Positions 54,095 through 63,376 are shown, numbered from the stretch's first letter. The stretch is DNA of 64,000 bases from Paludibacteraceae bacterium (GCA_031292565.1 JARLGW010000012.1:124001-188000); one strand, 5' to 3'. The notes: generated from the letters alone by a model not told the origin. A program made the numbers and translations.

Positions 54095-55318
54095 TTATTT
54101 GTTGGCGATTCGCCTTTTTTCGCTACTCAATATTTGCCAGCGATATACAAAGAAGGCAAAGATGAAATAAACCGCTGTTTGTACCCATAGCATGACGTAC
54201 TCCCAACTAACGTCGGCAAGCGTGGCTTTCATGGAATTTAGTTTGATAAATCCCTGGATTCCCACTGTTGAAGGGAAGAAATAGGACACTGTTTTCCAAA
54301 AAACAGGCAGATGCCCTTGTGGCCACATGGCTCCCGACATGAACAATAGGGGTAGGGATGAAAATAAATACAGCAGGAATACTACCTCCCTATCGCCAAA
54401 GAATACTGACAACGACATGGCAAAGAAAACACATGCCAGTAAATAGGGCAGAATGAATATCGACAATGTCCAGAAATCCACCAACTGAGGCAGGTTAAAG
54501 ATGTGAGGTATGGCTAATAAGTTATAGGCTCCCACGAAGCAGTATAGTAAGAAATAGGCTGCTGATTTGCCGATAACGATACGCAGGGTGCCGTGAAATT
54601 TCTGTTGTAAAGGAATCAGGTTGTGAAACGTGTTTTCCTCCCGTGCCGTACCTGCCAGGATACCGATACCCAGCACCAAGGTTTGTTGTAACACTAAAAT
54701 TAAGATACATGGCACTAAGAACGAACCATACCCGGCTTTGGGGTTGTATAGCGATTTCCCCTCGAACCAGATGGGGCTTGCCGAAACCACGGCCTGTCGC
54801 TGGGTTAAGCCTTTTGCCATTAGGTTTTTTATCTGGATTTTGTGCCCCATGTCTAAGGCCACATAGTTGACGGCAGAGTATATTGCCCTGTAGTACAGCA
54901 TACTGGCCATGCTAGTATAGGCCGAAACATGAGTTTGTTGCCCGGTTTGAATATCTTTTGAGAATGAAGAAGGTATATAAATGATGCCGTACACGTTTTT
55001 TTGTGCGTATAGCAATTGAGCCTCTTCCATTGATGGTGATTGATATTTTACTTTCACATCGGGCGTTGCATCCAGTTCGCGAATGAAGTTTCTGCTTAAC
55101 GCCGAGTGCGAGTAGTCCACCATCGTAATGGGTACCTCGTGAAGAGCCTCATTAAAATAGGTTAACCCGTAAATAAGCGGATAGAATAGCCCGGCACCAA
55201 AGAAAATAATCAGTACTCCCGAATCTTTGAACACGTGTCTGAGTTCGGAGCAGGTAATCTGAATGGTATCTTTTAATGCAGATATAATCGATTTAATATT
55301 AACTTTATTATCCATCAT
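54095..55318 (-). CDS. ABC-2 type transporter permease (second of pair)
   Basis: Membrane protein of 407 residues of the YbhR/YhhJ type. One N-terminal helix (VLIIFFGAGLFYPLIYGLTY) is followed by a periplasmic domain of about 150 residues and five C-terminal helices, including the ABC-2 motif LFSSLPLLFMSGAMWPQ. It lies 13 bases after its paralogue. No ATPase gene accompanies the pair. Likely function is export together with the HlyD and TolC proteins upstream. Confidence 0.85.
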   Translation of the reverse strand: MMDNKVNIKSIISALKDTIQITCSELRHVFKDSGVLIIFFGAGLFYPLIYGLTYFNEALHEVPITMVDYSHSALSRNFIRELDATPDVKVKYQSPSMEEAQLLYAQKNVYGIIYIPSSFSKDIQTGQQTHVSAYTSMASMLYYRAIYSAVNYVALDMGHKIQIKNLMAKGLTQRQAVVSASPIWFEGKSLYNPKAGYGSFLVPCILILVLQQTLVLGIGILAGTAREENTFHNLIPLQQKFHGTLRIVIGKSAAYFLLYCFVGAYNLLAIPHIFNLPQLVDFWTLSIFILPYLLACVFFAMSLSVFFGDREVVFLLYLFSSLPLLFMSGAMWPQGHLPVFWKTVSYFFPSTVGIQGFIKLNSMKATLADVSWEYVMLWVQTAVYFIFAFFVYRWQILSSEKRRIANK

Positions 55319-55331
55319 TGTAAAGCCTTAC

Positions 55332-56510
55332 TTATTTTTTGGGATAATTTTGATATATCAATGCTTTTTTCAGCCGGACGGAAACTACCAACGGCAACAA
55401 CAAAAAGACACACATGCAAAGGAAACTGGTTGCTGCATATTGGAAACTCAACCCGTTTAGTGCAAAGTTTTGATATATTTTAAAATAATAACGTAATGGG
55501 AATATGGTACTTAGCCCTTGAACAGGCGGAATCATCCCTTCAATAGGGAATGAGAAGCCTGAAAAGGAAAAGGCCAACACCCCGTAAAGAGAAGCAAAGC
55601 TCAACCCATCTCGAATAACGGGCATAAGGCCTATCATAAACACGCCTACCGACTGCGCCGCTACTACTAGCATGGCGGTATCTAAAAACATCCATAGGAT
55701 ATTGGCATTCATCGGGTAGTGCAAAAACTTAAACAAAATTACGTCGTACAGCATCCCCATGATAATGAAGGAGATGGTGTAGGGGAGGAGCTTGGCTGTT
55801 AACGCCTTTAAATAGGAGTTGTTGGTCAACTTCATCCATTGTCTTGATGTTTTGTACTTCAGTTCAATTCCGATTGCGTACACGGTGGTGAGCAAAATAA
55901 TAAGTTCCAATACCCCCGGAATGATAGTGTCGATAAGATAAACGGAATAATTGATGTACGGATTTCCGATAGGGTGAATATCCGGGGCTATGGGTTGAAT
56001 TTGAGCCATGCTTTCGCGTTCGGTTTGTCCTCTAAGCAATCGTGCTTGCAGGTTTACTCCTCCCGAAAGGGTGGACAGCATGAAGCTAAAGCTTTTCAGC
56101 GTGAGCGAGCCGGGTATATAGAATGCCTGTGTATAGTAGAACCAAATTTTGGGCTGGTTGCTTGACATCAAGTTCCGTTCAAAATTGCTTGGAATTTCTA
56201 CAAAGCCATAAATTTTACCCTTTTGCAAATCTTTTTTTGCTTCCGAGAAATTAAGATAATGGCCTACCACGCTGCTTTGAGCGGTGGCATCTATTTGCCG
56301 TATCATTTTGCGGGAAACAATGGAATTGTCGTGGTCAATAACGCCGACAGGTAACTTTTCGGGCAGGCCTTCGGGCATTAAAGAGGCAAAAAAGATGTAA
56401 CTGGCTAAAGGGATAAGCACTATCATAATCACATAGATGGGGTGCTTCACCATCAATCCGATTTCACGATAGACTACCTTTTTAAAGCCGTTTTCTTTTT
56501 TAGTAAGCAT
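55332..56510 (-). CDS. ABC-2 type transporter permease (first of pair)
   Basis: Permease of 392 residues with the same plan as its neighbour: an N-terminal helix (IYVIMIVLIPLASYIFFASL), a periplasmic domain with IPSNFERNLMSSNQP, and five C-terminal helices with FSFSGFSFPIEGM. The two proteins probably form a heterodimer in the inner membrane. It starts 27 bases after the HlyD gene. Confidence 0.85.
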   Translation of the reverse strand: MLTKKENGFKKVVYREIGLMVKHPIYVIMIVLIPLASYIFFASLMPEGLPEKLPVGVIDHDNSIVSRKMIRQIDATAQSSVVGHYLNFSEAKKDLQKGKIYGFVEIPSNFERNLMSSNQPKIWFYYTQAFYIPGSLTLKSFSFMLSTLSGGVNLQARLLRGQTERESMAQIQPIAPDIHPIGNPYINYSVYLIDTIIPGVLELIILLTTVYAIGIELKYKTSRQWMKLTNNSYLKALTAKLLPYTISFIIMGMLYDVILFKFLHYPMNANILWMFLDTAMLVVAAQSVGVFMIGLMPVIRDGLSFASLYGVLAFSFSGFSFPIEGMIPPVQGLSTIFPLRYYFKIYQNFALNGLSFQYAATSFLCMCVFLLLPLVVSVRLKKALIYQNYPKK

Positions 56511-56537
56511 ACAAACGCGTTTTTTAATCTGTAATGA

Positions 56538-57563
56538 TTATAATTTATCTATCAAAATAGCACTCATACCTGGGCGTAAATCTTTAACAGGGGTAATGGG
56601 TTTAGCTCTTACTTCAAATGTTTTCACGTCAAATTCGCCCGATGTTTTGGTTGCCCGCCAGGTGGCATAGCTTCCCAATGCCTTGATAAAGGTTACTTTC
56701 ACCTTAATTTGTTGGTTATTCAGTGCCGGAATGTTCGCAGTGAGGATGGTTCCCATCTTTATTTTTGACAATAAGTTTTCGCGCAGGTTGAATGTAAGCC
56801 AGCAGCTACTCAAGTCCACGATGCTCATAATAGGAGCCCCTTGCCCTACAAGCTCTCCTTGTTTAGGGAAAATTTCGGATATTTCGCCTGAAATAGGGGC
56901 TGTAAGTTGTGTTTCGGGCACGTAGGATTTTACTTCTGTTACGGCTCCTTTTGCTCTTTCTACTAATGCTTTGGCCGAAAGTTTGTCTTCGCGTTCGGCA
57001 CCGTTTTTAGCCATGTCGTATTGAGATTTGGCTGCTCTTTCGGTAGCTTCGGCTGCATTGTATTGAGCTTGTGCTTCATCGTATTTTTGAGCAGGAATTA
57101 CCTGGTTGTTATACAGTTTCTTTGCTCTTTCAAATGATTTTTGTGCAATATCAAGTCCGGCTTTAGCTTTTTGCCATTGCTCAAAAGCGCCACCTATTAT
57201 TTCTTTGCGAGCACCTTTCATGGCTTTCAGGTTTTGAGCCTGAGCTCCACTTTCGGCTGCTTCAGCCTGGGTTATTTTAGCATATAGTTCGGGTGAGCTT
57301 ATCTGAACAAGCAATTCGCCCGCTTGCACCGAGTTGCCTTCTTCTACTTTAAAATCTTGAATACGCCCGGCTATTTTGCTTGACACGCGTACTTCATTTG
57401 CATCTACTTCTCCTTGAATTATTTCTGGTTCGGGTTTCATCACAATCCATCCGATTAATGAAACAAGAAGAACAACGCCTAACAAGGCTCCTAAGCCAAT
57501 GGTTAGATTAGCTTTGCTTTTGGATACTTTTGCTTTTACAAAATCTCTTTTGCTCGTTTCCAT
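56538..57563 (-). CDS. HlyD/EmrA-type membrane fusion protein
   Basis: Periplasmic adaptor of 341 residues anchored by one N-terminal helix (about 22-42). The lipoyl half motif SSKIAGRIQDFKVEEGNSVQ, a long coiled coil (about 80-200, with many AKA/AEA heptads) and the second lipoyl half LTAPISGEISEIFPKQGELV lead to a beta-barrel end. It would link the ABC-2 permeases to the TolC-like channel. Gaps of 48 and 27 bases to its neighbours suggest one operon. Confidence 0.9.
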   Translation of the reverse strand: METSKRDFVKAKVSKSKANLTIGLGALLGVVLLVSLIGWIVMKPEPEIIQGEVDANEVRVSSKIAGRIQDFKVEEGNSVQAGELLVQISSPELYAKITQAEAAESGAQAQNLKAMKGARKEIIGGAFEQWQKAKAGLDIAQKSFERAKKLYNNQVIPAQKYDEAQAQYNAAEATERAAKSQYDMAKNGAEREDKLSAKALVERAKGAVTEVKSYVPETQLTAPISGEISEIFPKQGELVGQGAPIMSIVDLSSCWLTFNLRENLLSKIKMGTILTANIPALNNQQIKVKVTFIKALGSYATWRATKTSGEFDVKTFEVRAKPITPVKDLRPGMSAILIDKL

Positions 57564-57611
57564 AATTTTATATTATTTCTAGTTTTTTATTTTTGTTCTA
57601 CATTCTGTTTT

Positions 57612-59084
57612 TTATTTCAATTCGCCTATTGCTTTTTGCAGGTACACGTCGCATAATTTCACATTAATGGAGGCATCTATTTCTTCCGAATTAGCTTTCA
57701 GCCAAGCTGTTTGTGCTTCCATCAGCACGGAGGGGGATATCACGCCCGATTCAAAACCTATGGTTGCATATTTCAGGTTTTCTTGTGCTTTATCTTTATT
57801 GTATTTTGTCATTTTTGCCTTTTTGGCGGCTTCCGATATTTTGAATGAAGCTTGAGTGATGTCTAGCTGAATTTTTTCGCGTGCATCATCCAATTGGTAT
57901 TGAGCTATTTTTTTCTCTATTTGAGCAGCTTTTAGGGTGTAAAGCTTTTCGCCGAAATGGAAAATAGGTACGTTGAGCACTACGCCTACTTGCCACATGC
58001 CGGCAAATTCATTGGAGTATCCGTTGTACATATTGGGGTTGGAAACCAAGTATCCGGCAGTTAACCCGGCATTGGGCATGAAGCGGGATAACATGATTCT
58101 TCGGTTGGATTCGGCTATGTTGATAGATTGCTTTAATCCTTGTACTTCATATCGTTTTTCAATGGCTCCTGTCATGTCCACTACCGGTTTTGTAACAGGC
58201 TCTTGGGGCTGAATGTTTTCGTCGGCCAAGGTGAAATCGCTTTCCAACGGCAATCCGCAAATTTGAGCTAGAGCCATTTTGGATAACGAAAGTCCGTCTT
58301 GAACTTGTAGCAAGGACATTTCGCCTTCGTTAAGTTTTACTTTTACGCTCAATCCGTCCGACTTTGTAGCTACGCCAAAAGCGATAGATTTTTCTAAATC
58401 ACTATCCATTTTTTGCAATAGTGCTACATAGCTTTTAGCTAGTTTTTCTTTATTTACTAGGGACACCACACGCCAATAGGCTTCATCGGTTTGAAGAAGA
58501 ACATCGGATGTTTCTCCATCCAATTTTATTTCGGCTATTTTCTTGGTATATTTTGCTATTTTGTTCAGCTCGCGTATTTTTCCTCCCATGAAGATGGGTT
58601 GGGTCATCATAATTGTGCCTGCAAAAACATTGTGTGTGTCAAACTCAAATTGATCCTTGGGAATGTACGCGTAGCTTTTCCAAAGAATCTTTTCGGGGTT
58701 CTTGGTTGGGTCGAATGGGGTGCCGCTGGCATCCAATGGCACGGGGCTTCCGTTTACAAGCGTAAATTTGTTGTTTACCGAGGTGGCAAAGTTTGTTGTT
58801 CCGTTTGCATTCGTGTTATATATCGGTAGGTATTTGTCTTCACCCAGTAGCGAGATGTTTTTCTCGTTCCAAAAATAAGTTCCGTTTGCCGAAAAGTTTG
58901 GCAGGTATTGGGTTCGTGCTGCTTTTTGTAAGTTTTTAGCTGCTTTTACATTTTCGCTGGCAATTAATATGTCTTTGTTATGAGTTGTAGCCAACCGTCG
59001 GCAATCCTCTAAATTGTACACTGTTTGTGCCTGACTAAGTAGGGTTATTGTCACAAACATTATCGAAGTACCAATTCGTTTCAT
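57612..59084 (-). CDS. TolC family outer-membrane efflux protein
   Basis: Outer-membrane channel of 490 residues with a signal peptide (about 1-19, ending SQA). Two OEP repeats form the body. The first has YNLEDCRRLATTHNKDILIASENVKAAK split by a long insert (about 65-155), and the second AQIEKKIAQYQLDDAREKIQLDI. The helical barrel would cross the periplasm. It follows the marR gene by 48 bases and so is first of the structural export genes. Confidence 0.9.
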   Translation of the reverse strand: MKRIGTSIMFVTITLLSQAQTVYNLEDCRRLATTHNKDILIASENVKAAKNLQKAARTQYLPNFSANGTYFWNEKNISLLGEDKYLPIYNTNANGTTNFATSVNNKFTLVNGSPVPLDASGTPFDPTKNPEKILWKSYAYIPKDQFEFDTHNVFAGTIMMTQPIFMGGKIRELNKIAKYTKKIAEIKLDGETSDVLLQTDEAYWRVVSLVNKEKLAKSYVALLQKMDSDLEKSIAFGVATKSDGLSVKVKLNEGEMSLLQVQDGLSLSKMALAQICGLPLESDFTLADENIQPQEPVTKPVVDMTGAIEKRYEVQGLKQSINIAESNRRIMLSRFMPNAGLTAGYLVSNPNMYNGYSNEFAGMWQVGVVLNVPIFHFGEKLYTLKAAQIEKKIAQYQLDDAREKIQLDITQASFKISEAAKKAKMTKYNKDKAQENLKYATIGFESGVISPSVLMEAQTAWLKANSEEIDASINVKLCDVYLQKAIGELK

Positions 59085-59132
59085 ATGTTATCTTGTTTTA
59101 TTGTTGTCTATGCAACTAAATAGATAAAAAAT

Positions 59133-59573
59133 TTACATTAAGTTTATAAAGATTCTTTTTAAAATCTGTTCTCCCACTCGATATTCTTCTTCATTAACCC
59201 CGTACAAAGCATCCTTCATTACATTCAACGCTATTTTACCGGCTTTTTCGTTCAAGGCCAGCCCCGCTTTGGTAATATGAATCAAGTTTATGCGTTTATC
59301 GGTTTTATTGCTTAAACGAACTACCAACAAACTTTTTTCTAAATTGTCAATCAAGCGGGTAATGCTTGGTTTATCTCTAAAAGTTGTTGTTGCAAGTTCT
59401 TGTTGCGTAATTCCGTCTTTGTACGAAAGTGATAAAAGAATAGTCCATTGTTCGGGCGTAATAAGTATGTCCGCGGCACGAAAATCCCTATATAATCGCC
59501 GATTGATGGCTGTAGAAACCTTCCCGCTTAGTACCCCAAAAACAACGTCCCTATCTATTTGCAATTCTTCCAT
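59133..59573 (-). CDS. MarR family transcriptional regulator (efflux operon)
   Basis: Winged-helix regulator of 146 residues. It shows ILITPEQWTILLSLSYKDGITQQELATTTFRDKPSITRLIDNLEKSLLV, with the wing RLSNKTDKRINLIHIT. It heads the TolC - HlyD - permease operon and probably represses it. The open frame begins at TTG 59603 and also has ATG at 59597, but the -7 box at 59609-59616 makes 59573 (MEELQIDRD) the better start. Two 18-bp inverted repeats flank that promoter. Confidence 0.88.
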   Translation of the reverse strand: MEELQIDRDVVFGVLSGKVSTAINRRLYRDFRAADILITPEQWTILLSLSYKDGITQQELATTTFRDKPSITRLIDNLEKSLLVVRLSNKTDKRINLIHITKAGLALNEKAGKIALNVMKDALYGVNEEEYRVGEQILKRIFINLM

Positions 59574-59588
59574 ACGAAATAAAAATAA

Positions 59589-59630
59589 TAGTTGCATGAA
59601 CAACTATGCAAAATTAGATTGTTTTCTAAT
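59589..59630 (-). promoter_or_regulatory. Promoter and putative MarR operators of the efflux operon
   Basis: Minus-strand -7 box TAATTTTG (59609-59616). TAGTTG-6-CAACTA (59589-59606) covers the likely start of RNA. ATTAGA-6-TCTAAT (59613-59630) overlaps and extends upstream of the -7 box. Both have the size and symmetry of MarR sites. Confidence 0.65.
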
Positions 59631-59665
59631 AGATTGTACTGTTTAATGTTGGAATTAACATAGAA

Positions 59666-60325
59666 TTAACATAGGATACGGTTTTGAAAAATTTCTTCAA
59701 AGTTTTTGTTGACTTGATCTTTTAAAATTTCCATTGAAACAGGTCGTGTTTTTGAAAACGTTTCATACACTTGCTCTATATCATTAGGAGAATCATCTGT
59801 TTCCAAAAAAACTTTTTCCAAGGGAACCGAGCAAATGGTGTTTTCCAAATAAATCAATCCTTTACCAAAGGATAAACAAAAATCATGTTGAATAAGTTCT
59901 TGAGCAATAGATGCTTTTCCTCTAAAGCCATGTATTATCCATGTGCTTTGGGGGTTCAGTTCTTTTTTCAGCTGGATGATTTTGGAGTAGGCTTTTACAC
60001 AATGTATGATGAGTGGCTTCTGCACTTTCTCTGCAATAGCTGTTTGTTGCAAAAACACTGCTTGTTGTAAGGGGAAAGGTGTTTCGGTAAGTTTATCCAA
60101 TCCGGCTTCACCAATGGCTACTACTTGGGGGGAAAAGGCAAAGCGTGCTACGATTTCCAACTCTTGTTCGTACTGTTCGTTGATGTGCCAGGGATGCAAC
60201 CCCACTGAACACATTTGGGTGGGGTGTTGCTGCACGAACTGTTCTATCTCCGCGGGGTAGCAATTGATTATGCTTGAGGCTGAGGATTCCGTTTGATGGC
60301 TGTGTATGTTGATAAACTCGCTCAT
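59666..60325 (-). CDS. TatD family metal-dependent hydrolase
   Basis: TIM-barrel nuclease-like protein of 219 residues, shorter than TatD proper (about 260) and typical of the compact Bacteroidetes form. Metal-binding elements are FINIHSHQ (HxH), [29 protein letters not shown] and LETDDSP. Relatives are 3'-5' DNA exonucleases or deacylases; the activity here is not certain. It overlaps yidD by 4 bases. Confidence 0.85.
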   Translation of the reverse strand: MSEFINIHSHQTESSASSIINCYPAEIEQFVQQHPTQMCSVGLHPWHINEQYEQELEIVARFAFSPQVVAIGEAGLDKLTETPFPLQQAVFLQQTAIAEKVQKPLIIHCVKAYSKIIQLKKELNPQSTWIIHGFRGKASIAQELIQHDFCLSFGKGLIYLENTICSVPLEKVFLETDDSPNDIEQVYETFSKTRPVSMEILKDQVNKNFEEIFQNRILC

Positions 60326-60543
60326 GGCACGGGGTCATAACCATGTCCGCCCCACGGATGACACCGTAGTATCCGCTTGATGCCTAGCCATAAGCCTTTT
60401 GCCGGACCATATTTTTTTATTGCTTCAATGGTATATTGCGAGCAGGTGGGGGTGTATCGGCATGCCGAGGGAAGCATCGGCGAAATGGCTCGTTGATAAA
60501 AATAAATAGGGAGAAGTAATATGAATGATATTATTCTTTTCAT
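60322..60543 (-). CDS. yidD: Membrane protein insertion efficiency factor YidD
   Basis: Protein of 73 residues carrying the full YidD signature. The amphipathic start [20 protein letters not shown] is followed by [12 protein letters not shown], then [17 protein letters not shown]. It assists YidC-dependent insertion at the inner membrane. It lies 58 bases after rnpA on the same strand and overlaps the TatD gene. YidC itself is not in the window. Confidence 0.95.
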   Translation of the reverse strand: MKRIISFILLLPIYFYQRAISPMLPSACRYTPTCSQYTIEAIKKYGPAKGLWLGIKRILRCHPWGGHGYDPVP

Positions 60544-60601
60544 CTCTAACTAATTTAATCGGAGTGCGATATGTGTTGCTTATGCAAATAATCAATCGAA
60601 T

Positions 60602-60988
60602 TTAAGGTAATTGATCGGCTATTCGGTTCAAGGCTTCAATCATTTTTTTCTCGATAACACTAAAAGGCTGTTTATCATTTGCTACATAATTAACACCTAT
60701 ATTGAGTGTATAGTTTTTCTCCGATAGTTTTTCCAGAAAATCTTCTTTGTGCAGGCGGTATGCTTCGCGTATTCGGCGTTTCAACAGGTTGCGATCCACG
60801 GCTTTTTTCATACGCCGTTTGGGCACGTTTATTACGATGCGAGCCGGAGCATCTTCTCTTTTTTCATCTGCTAAATAAACCACGCGCAGGGGGTAAGCAA
60901 TAAATGATTTGCCTTGTAGAAACAACTTGCCGATGCGAATTTCACCCGTGAGGCGTTGCTTTTTAGGAAAAGAGTAATTGTCGGCCAT
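60602..60988 (-). CDS. rnpA: Ribonuclease P protein component
   Basis: Protein cofactor of RNase P, which matures tRNA 5' ends. It has 128 residues. The N-terminal SFPKKQRLTGEIRIGKLF, the RNR motif KKAVDRNLLKRRIREAYRLHK (about 72-92) and YTLNIGVNYVAN mark it. It begins 87 bases after hemD, behind a strong terminator, so it probably has its own promoter. Confidence 0.94.
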   Translation of the reverse strand: MADNYSFPKKQRLTGEIRIGKLFLQGKSFIAYPLRVVYLADEKREDAPARIVINVPKRRMKKAVDRNLLKRRIREAYRLHKEDFLEKLSEKNYTLNIGVNYVANDKQPFSVIEKKMIEALNRIADQLP

Positions 60989-61010
60989 GAAAAACAGGTA
61001 TTAAAAATGA

Positions 61011-61056
61011 AAACATCCCAAAGGTATTGCTTTTTTTGGATACCTTTGGGATGTTT
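61011..61056 (-). terminator. Terminator of hemD
   Basis: AAACATCCCAAAGGTAT pairs perfectly (17 bp) with ATACCTTTGGGATGTTT around a 12-base loop, between hemD and rnpA. Confidence 0.75.
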
Positions 61057-61075
61057 ATATGTATTTTATTATTAG

Positions 61076-61840
61076 CTATTTAGCGTGTTTTACAGCTTTA
61101 TGGTTTTCTTTTAAATAAAAATCTAAGGCGGTAGTCATGGAAGAAAATTGAGGTTGTGGTACTTCTAAATCCAATCGAAGCCCAGCTTCTTCTACTGCTT
61201 GTGCGGTTGTTTTTCCAAAACAGGCAATATGAATTTCTTCTTGTTTAAATTCAGGGAAGTTTTTCAGCAAGGAGGCAATTCCCGAAGGGCTGAAGAAAAC
61301 CAACATATCATAGTTGAACTCTTCATCCGCTGTAAAATCATTACTTACTGTTTTGTACATCACTCCTTTGGCATAGTTAAATTTGAATTTATCTAGCAAA
61401 GTTATCATGTCTTCATTATGCACGTCGGTGCAAGCTAATAGAAAGTTTTCTGTATTATGTTTTTGCATTACGGCCATAAGTTCGGGCAACTTACCTGTGG
61501 CACCATAAAATACTTTTCGTTTTCTGTACTGAATATATTTTTGAAGATACAATGCCACGGTTTCGGAGATACAAAAATATTTCATGTCTTCAGGAACAAC
61601 GATACGCATTTCCTGGCACAACCGGAAAAAATGGTCGATACCAGTACGGGCAGTAAAGATGATAGCAGAGTGTTCTAATATAGAAATTTTTTGTTGACGA
61701 AATTCTTTGGCTAGTACAGGTTCCACCTTAATGAATGGTCTGAAGTCAATTTTAACGCCGTATTTTTCAATAATCTCGAAATAAGGAGATTTCTCACTCG
61801 TCGGCTTGGGTTGAGATACGAGGATTTTTTTGATTTTCAA
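61076..61840 (-). CDS. hemD: Uroporphyrinogen-III synthase
   Basis: Cyclises hydroxymethylbilane to uroporphyrinogen III in tetrapyrrole synthesis. It has 254 residues in two alpha/beta domains. HemD sequences are poorly conserved; the calls rest on KKILVSQPKPTSEKSPYFEI at the start and SAIIFTARTGIDHFFRL. The C-terminal DMLVFFSPSGIASLLKNFPE and IACFGKTTAQAVEEAGL also support it. The neighbours DUF4271 and rnpA are its usual company in Bacteroidetes. Other hem genes are absent. Confidence 0.87.
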   Translation of the reverse strand: MKIKKILVSQPKPTSEKSPYFEIIEKYGVKIDFRPFIKVEPVLAKEFRQQKISILEHSAIIFTARTGIDHFFRLCQEMRIVVPEDMKYFCISETVALYLQKYIQYRKRKVFYGATGKLPELMAVMQKHNTENFLLACTDVHNEDMITLLDKFKFNYAKGVMYKTVSNDFTADEEFNYDMLVFFSPSGIASLLKNFPEFKQEEIHIACFGKTTAQAVEEAGLRLDLEVPQPQFSSMTTALDFYLKENHKAVKHAK

Positions 61841-61878
61841 AACATTAAAAAATTAAATTGTGGAACAATAGTATTAAT

Positions 61879-62715
61879 TCAGGTCAAGGCTTTTAGCACT
61901 ATAATGATTGGTAATATTTCAAGAGTACAAAGATACAATATTATGTAAAAAAATGAAGAAATTTTATTCAGAAAGATTTGACTTGTTTTATAAAAAATTA
62001 ACAGGAATGATATGATGCATAAAATTAACCCGCCTATGATAAAATAAAGATGAAACGATGGCGGAGTGTAAATTAACCCCACCGATAGTGGAAATAGGCC
62101 TAATCCCAACCCAAAAAGAATGGTAAAGTATCCCCTGATAAAGATGGATGCTTTATTGTTGTTGCGAAAAAAAATATAACTTAAAACATTAAACACAAAG
62201 TATTTGACTGCTAAAAATACCATTATAAGCAGGGCAAATAACCCTAGATATATTATTTTATTCTGAAACGATAAAAAGCAAGCTTGCTTGTAAAGTAGCA
62301 CGTGAAGAAACAATGCCCCGGAGAAAACTAGAATAAAAATAAAGTGGAAACTAAGTTGGTTTTGCCTTAAAGAGGAATCGATAAAAATACTGGATCTTTC
62401 CTTCAAGTAAAAAAAATCTTTAATTGTTTCCAACATCATTTTCCGCCCACGGGTAAAAACATACCCGTAAAGTAAGAATATGATTAACAGTAAAATAGGG
62501 GTTAATGTTTCGGATGCCACATTTTGTGGTAGTGGGGTGCCTACAAACCCGGATAAATTTTTTGCAACTTGTCGTAAAGAATCGGCTACCACTATTTGAA
62601 CGGAATCTGTTCGGTGTATGGCTCCTAATGAGTCACGAACTACGTTTATCAGGCTGTCATCCAAATGAGTATTGGCTGTTTGGGATAATATGGTTGAATC
62701 GGCAACTATGGACAT
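61879..62715 (-). CDS. DUF4271 family membrane protein
   Basis: Inner-membrane protein of 278 residues, function unknown. A soluble N-terminal segment of about 75 residues is followed by seven or so hydrophobic helices, starting PILLLIIFLLYGYVFTRG. The middle FFYLKERSSIFIDSSLRQNQL is typical of the family. The in-frame TTG at 62733 overlaps the LOG gene; the ATG at 62715 is chosen. It lies just before hemD, an order seen in other Bacteroidetes, but a link to haem is unproven. Confidence 0.75.
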   Translation of the reverse strand: MSIVADSTILSQTANTHLDDSLINVVRDSLGAIHRTDSVQIVVADSLRQVAKNLSGFVGTPLPQNVASETLTPILLLIIFLLYGYVFTRGRKMMLETIKDFFYLKERSSIFIDSSLRQNQLSFHFIFILVFSGALFLHVLLYKQACFLSFQNKIIYLGLFALLIMVFLAVKYFVFNVLSYIFFRNNNKASIFIRGYFTILFGLGLGLFPLSVGLIYTPPSFHLYFIIGGLILCIISFLLIFYKTSQIFLNKISSFFYIILYLCTLEILPIIIVLKALT

Positions 62716-62719
62716 AACA

Positions 62720-63301
62720 TTAAATAACAGCAAAGTTCAACGTGTTATATTCCCATTTCGATTCATTTTCGATAGCAGCCAGTACCTGATCGGGTAGGCT
62801 CACTACTTGCCACATTATGGCATGTTCTGCTTTCATGAACTTTTCTTCTATCGCTTTTTTCAGCATCTCAATAAGTGGATTGAAATATCCTTCTATATTT
62901 ACAATTATAATAGGTTTTGGGTAAAGCCCCAATTGTTTCCAAGTGATAATTTCCAACAGCTCTTCCATCGTGCCACACCCACCCGGAAGGGCAATGGCTG
63001 CGTCGGACATGGAGGCCATTCTTGCTTTACGCTCGTGCATAGTTTCGGTCACAATTAGGTTTTTTAAGCCCTTGTGGTTCCAATTCTCTTCCTGCATAAA
63101 GCGGGGGATGATTCCGGTTATTTCACCGTTATGTTTTATCATTGAATCGGCTAACGAACCCATTAGCCCGACATGTCCACCTCCATAAACACAATGTACA
63201 TTATGCTTGGAAAGATATTTTCCGAGTTCTTCTGCCGCGCTAAGATACTCTTGATTTGCTTTTGCACTGGCGGCACAATATACACATACGGTTTTAACCA
63301 T
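62720..63301 (-). CDS. LOG family (TIGR00730) nucleotide phosphoribohydrolase-like protein
   Basis: Rossmann-fold protein of 193 residues of the 'lonely guy' family, which splits nucleoside 5'-monophosphates (cytokinin nucleotides in plants; AMP-like in bacteria). Seen: VYCAASAKA, YGGGHVGLMGSLADS, the catalytic-region arginine in HERKARM, and the signature PGGCGTMEELLEIITW. The start has TACATTTG (63320-63327) as a possible -7 box on the minus strand. Confidence 0.9.
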   Translation of the reverse strand: MVKTVCVYCAASAKANQEYLSAAEELGKYLSKHNVHCVYGGGHVGLMGSLADSMIKHNGEITGIIPRFMQEENWNHKGLKNLIVTETMHERKARMASMSDAAIALPGGCGTMEELLEIITWKQLGLYPKPIIIVNIEGYFNPLIEMLKKAIEEKFMKAEHAIMWQVVSLPDQVLAAIENESKWEYNTLNFAVI

Positions 63302-63319
63302 CTTATTCTTTTGGTTCTA

Positions 63320-63376
63320 CAAATGTAACCTTCCCGTTTTTGGCTACAAAAATACGGTTTTCTTTCTGTATATTTG
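63320..63376. promoter_or_regulatory. Divergent promoter region between LOG and the epimerase
   Basis: Minus-strand TAnnTTTG boxes at 63320-63327 (TACATTTG) and 63347-63354 (TATTTTTG) face a plus-strand TATATTTG at 63369-63376, which is 29 bases before the epimerase ATG. Confidence 0.5.
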
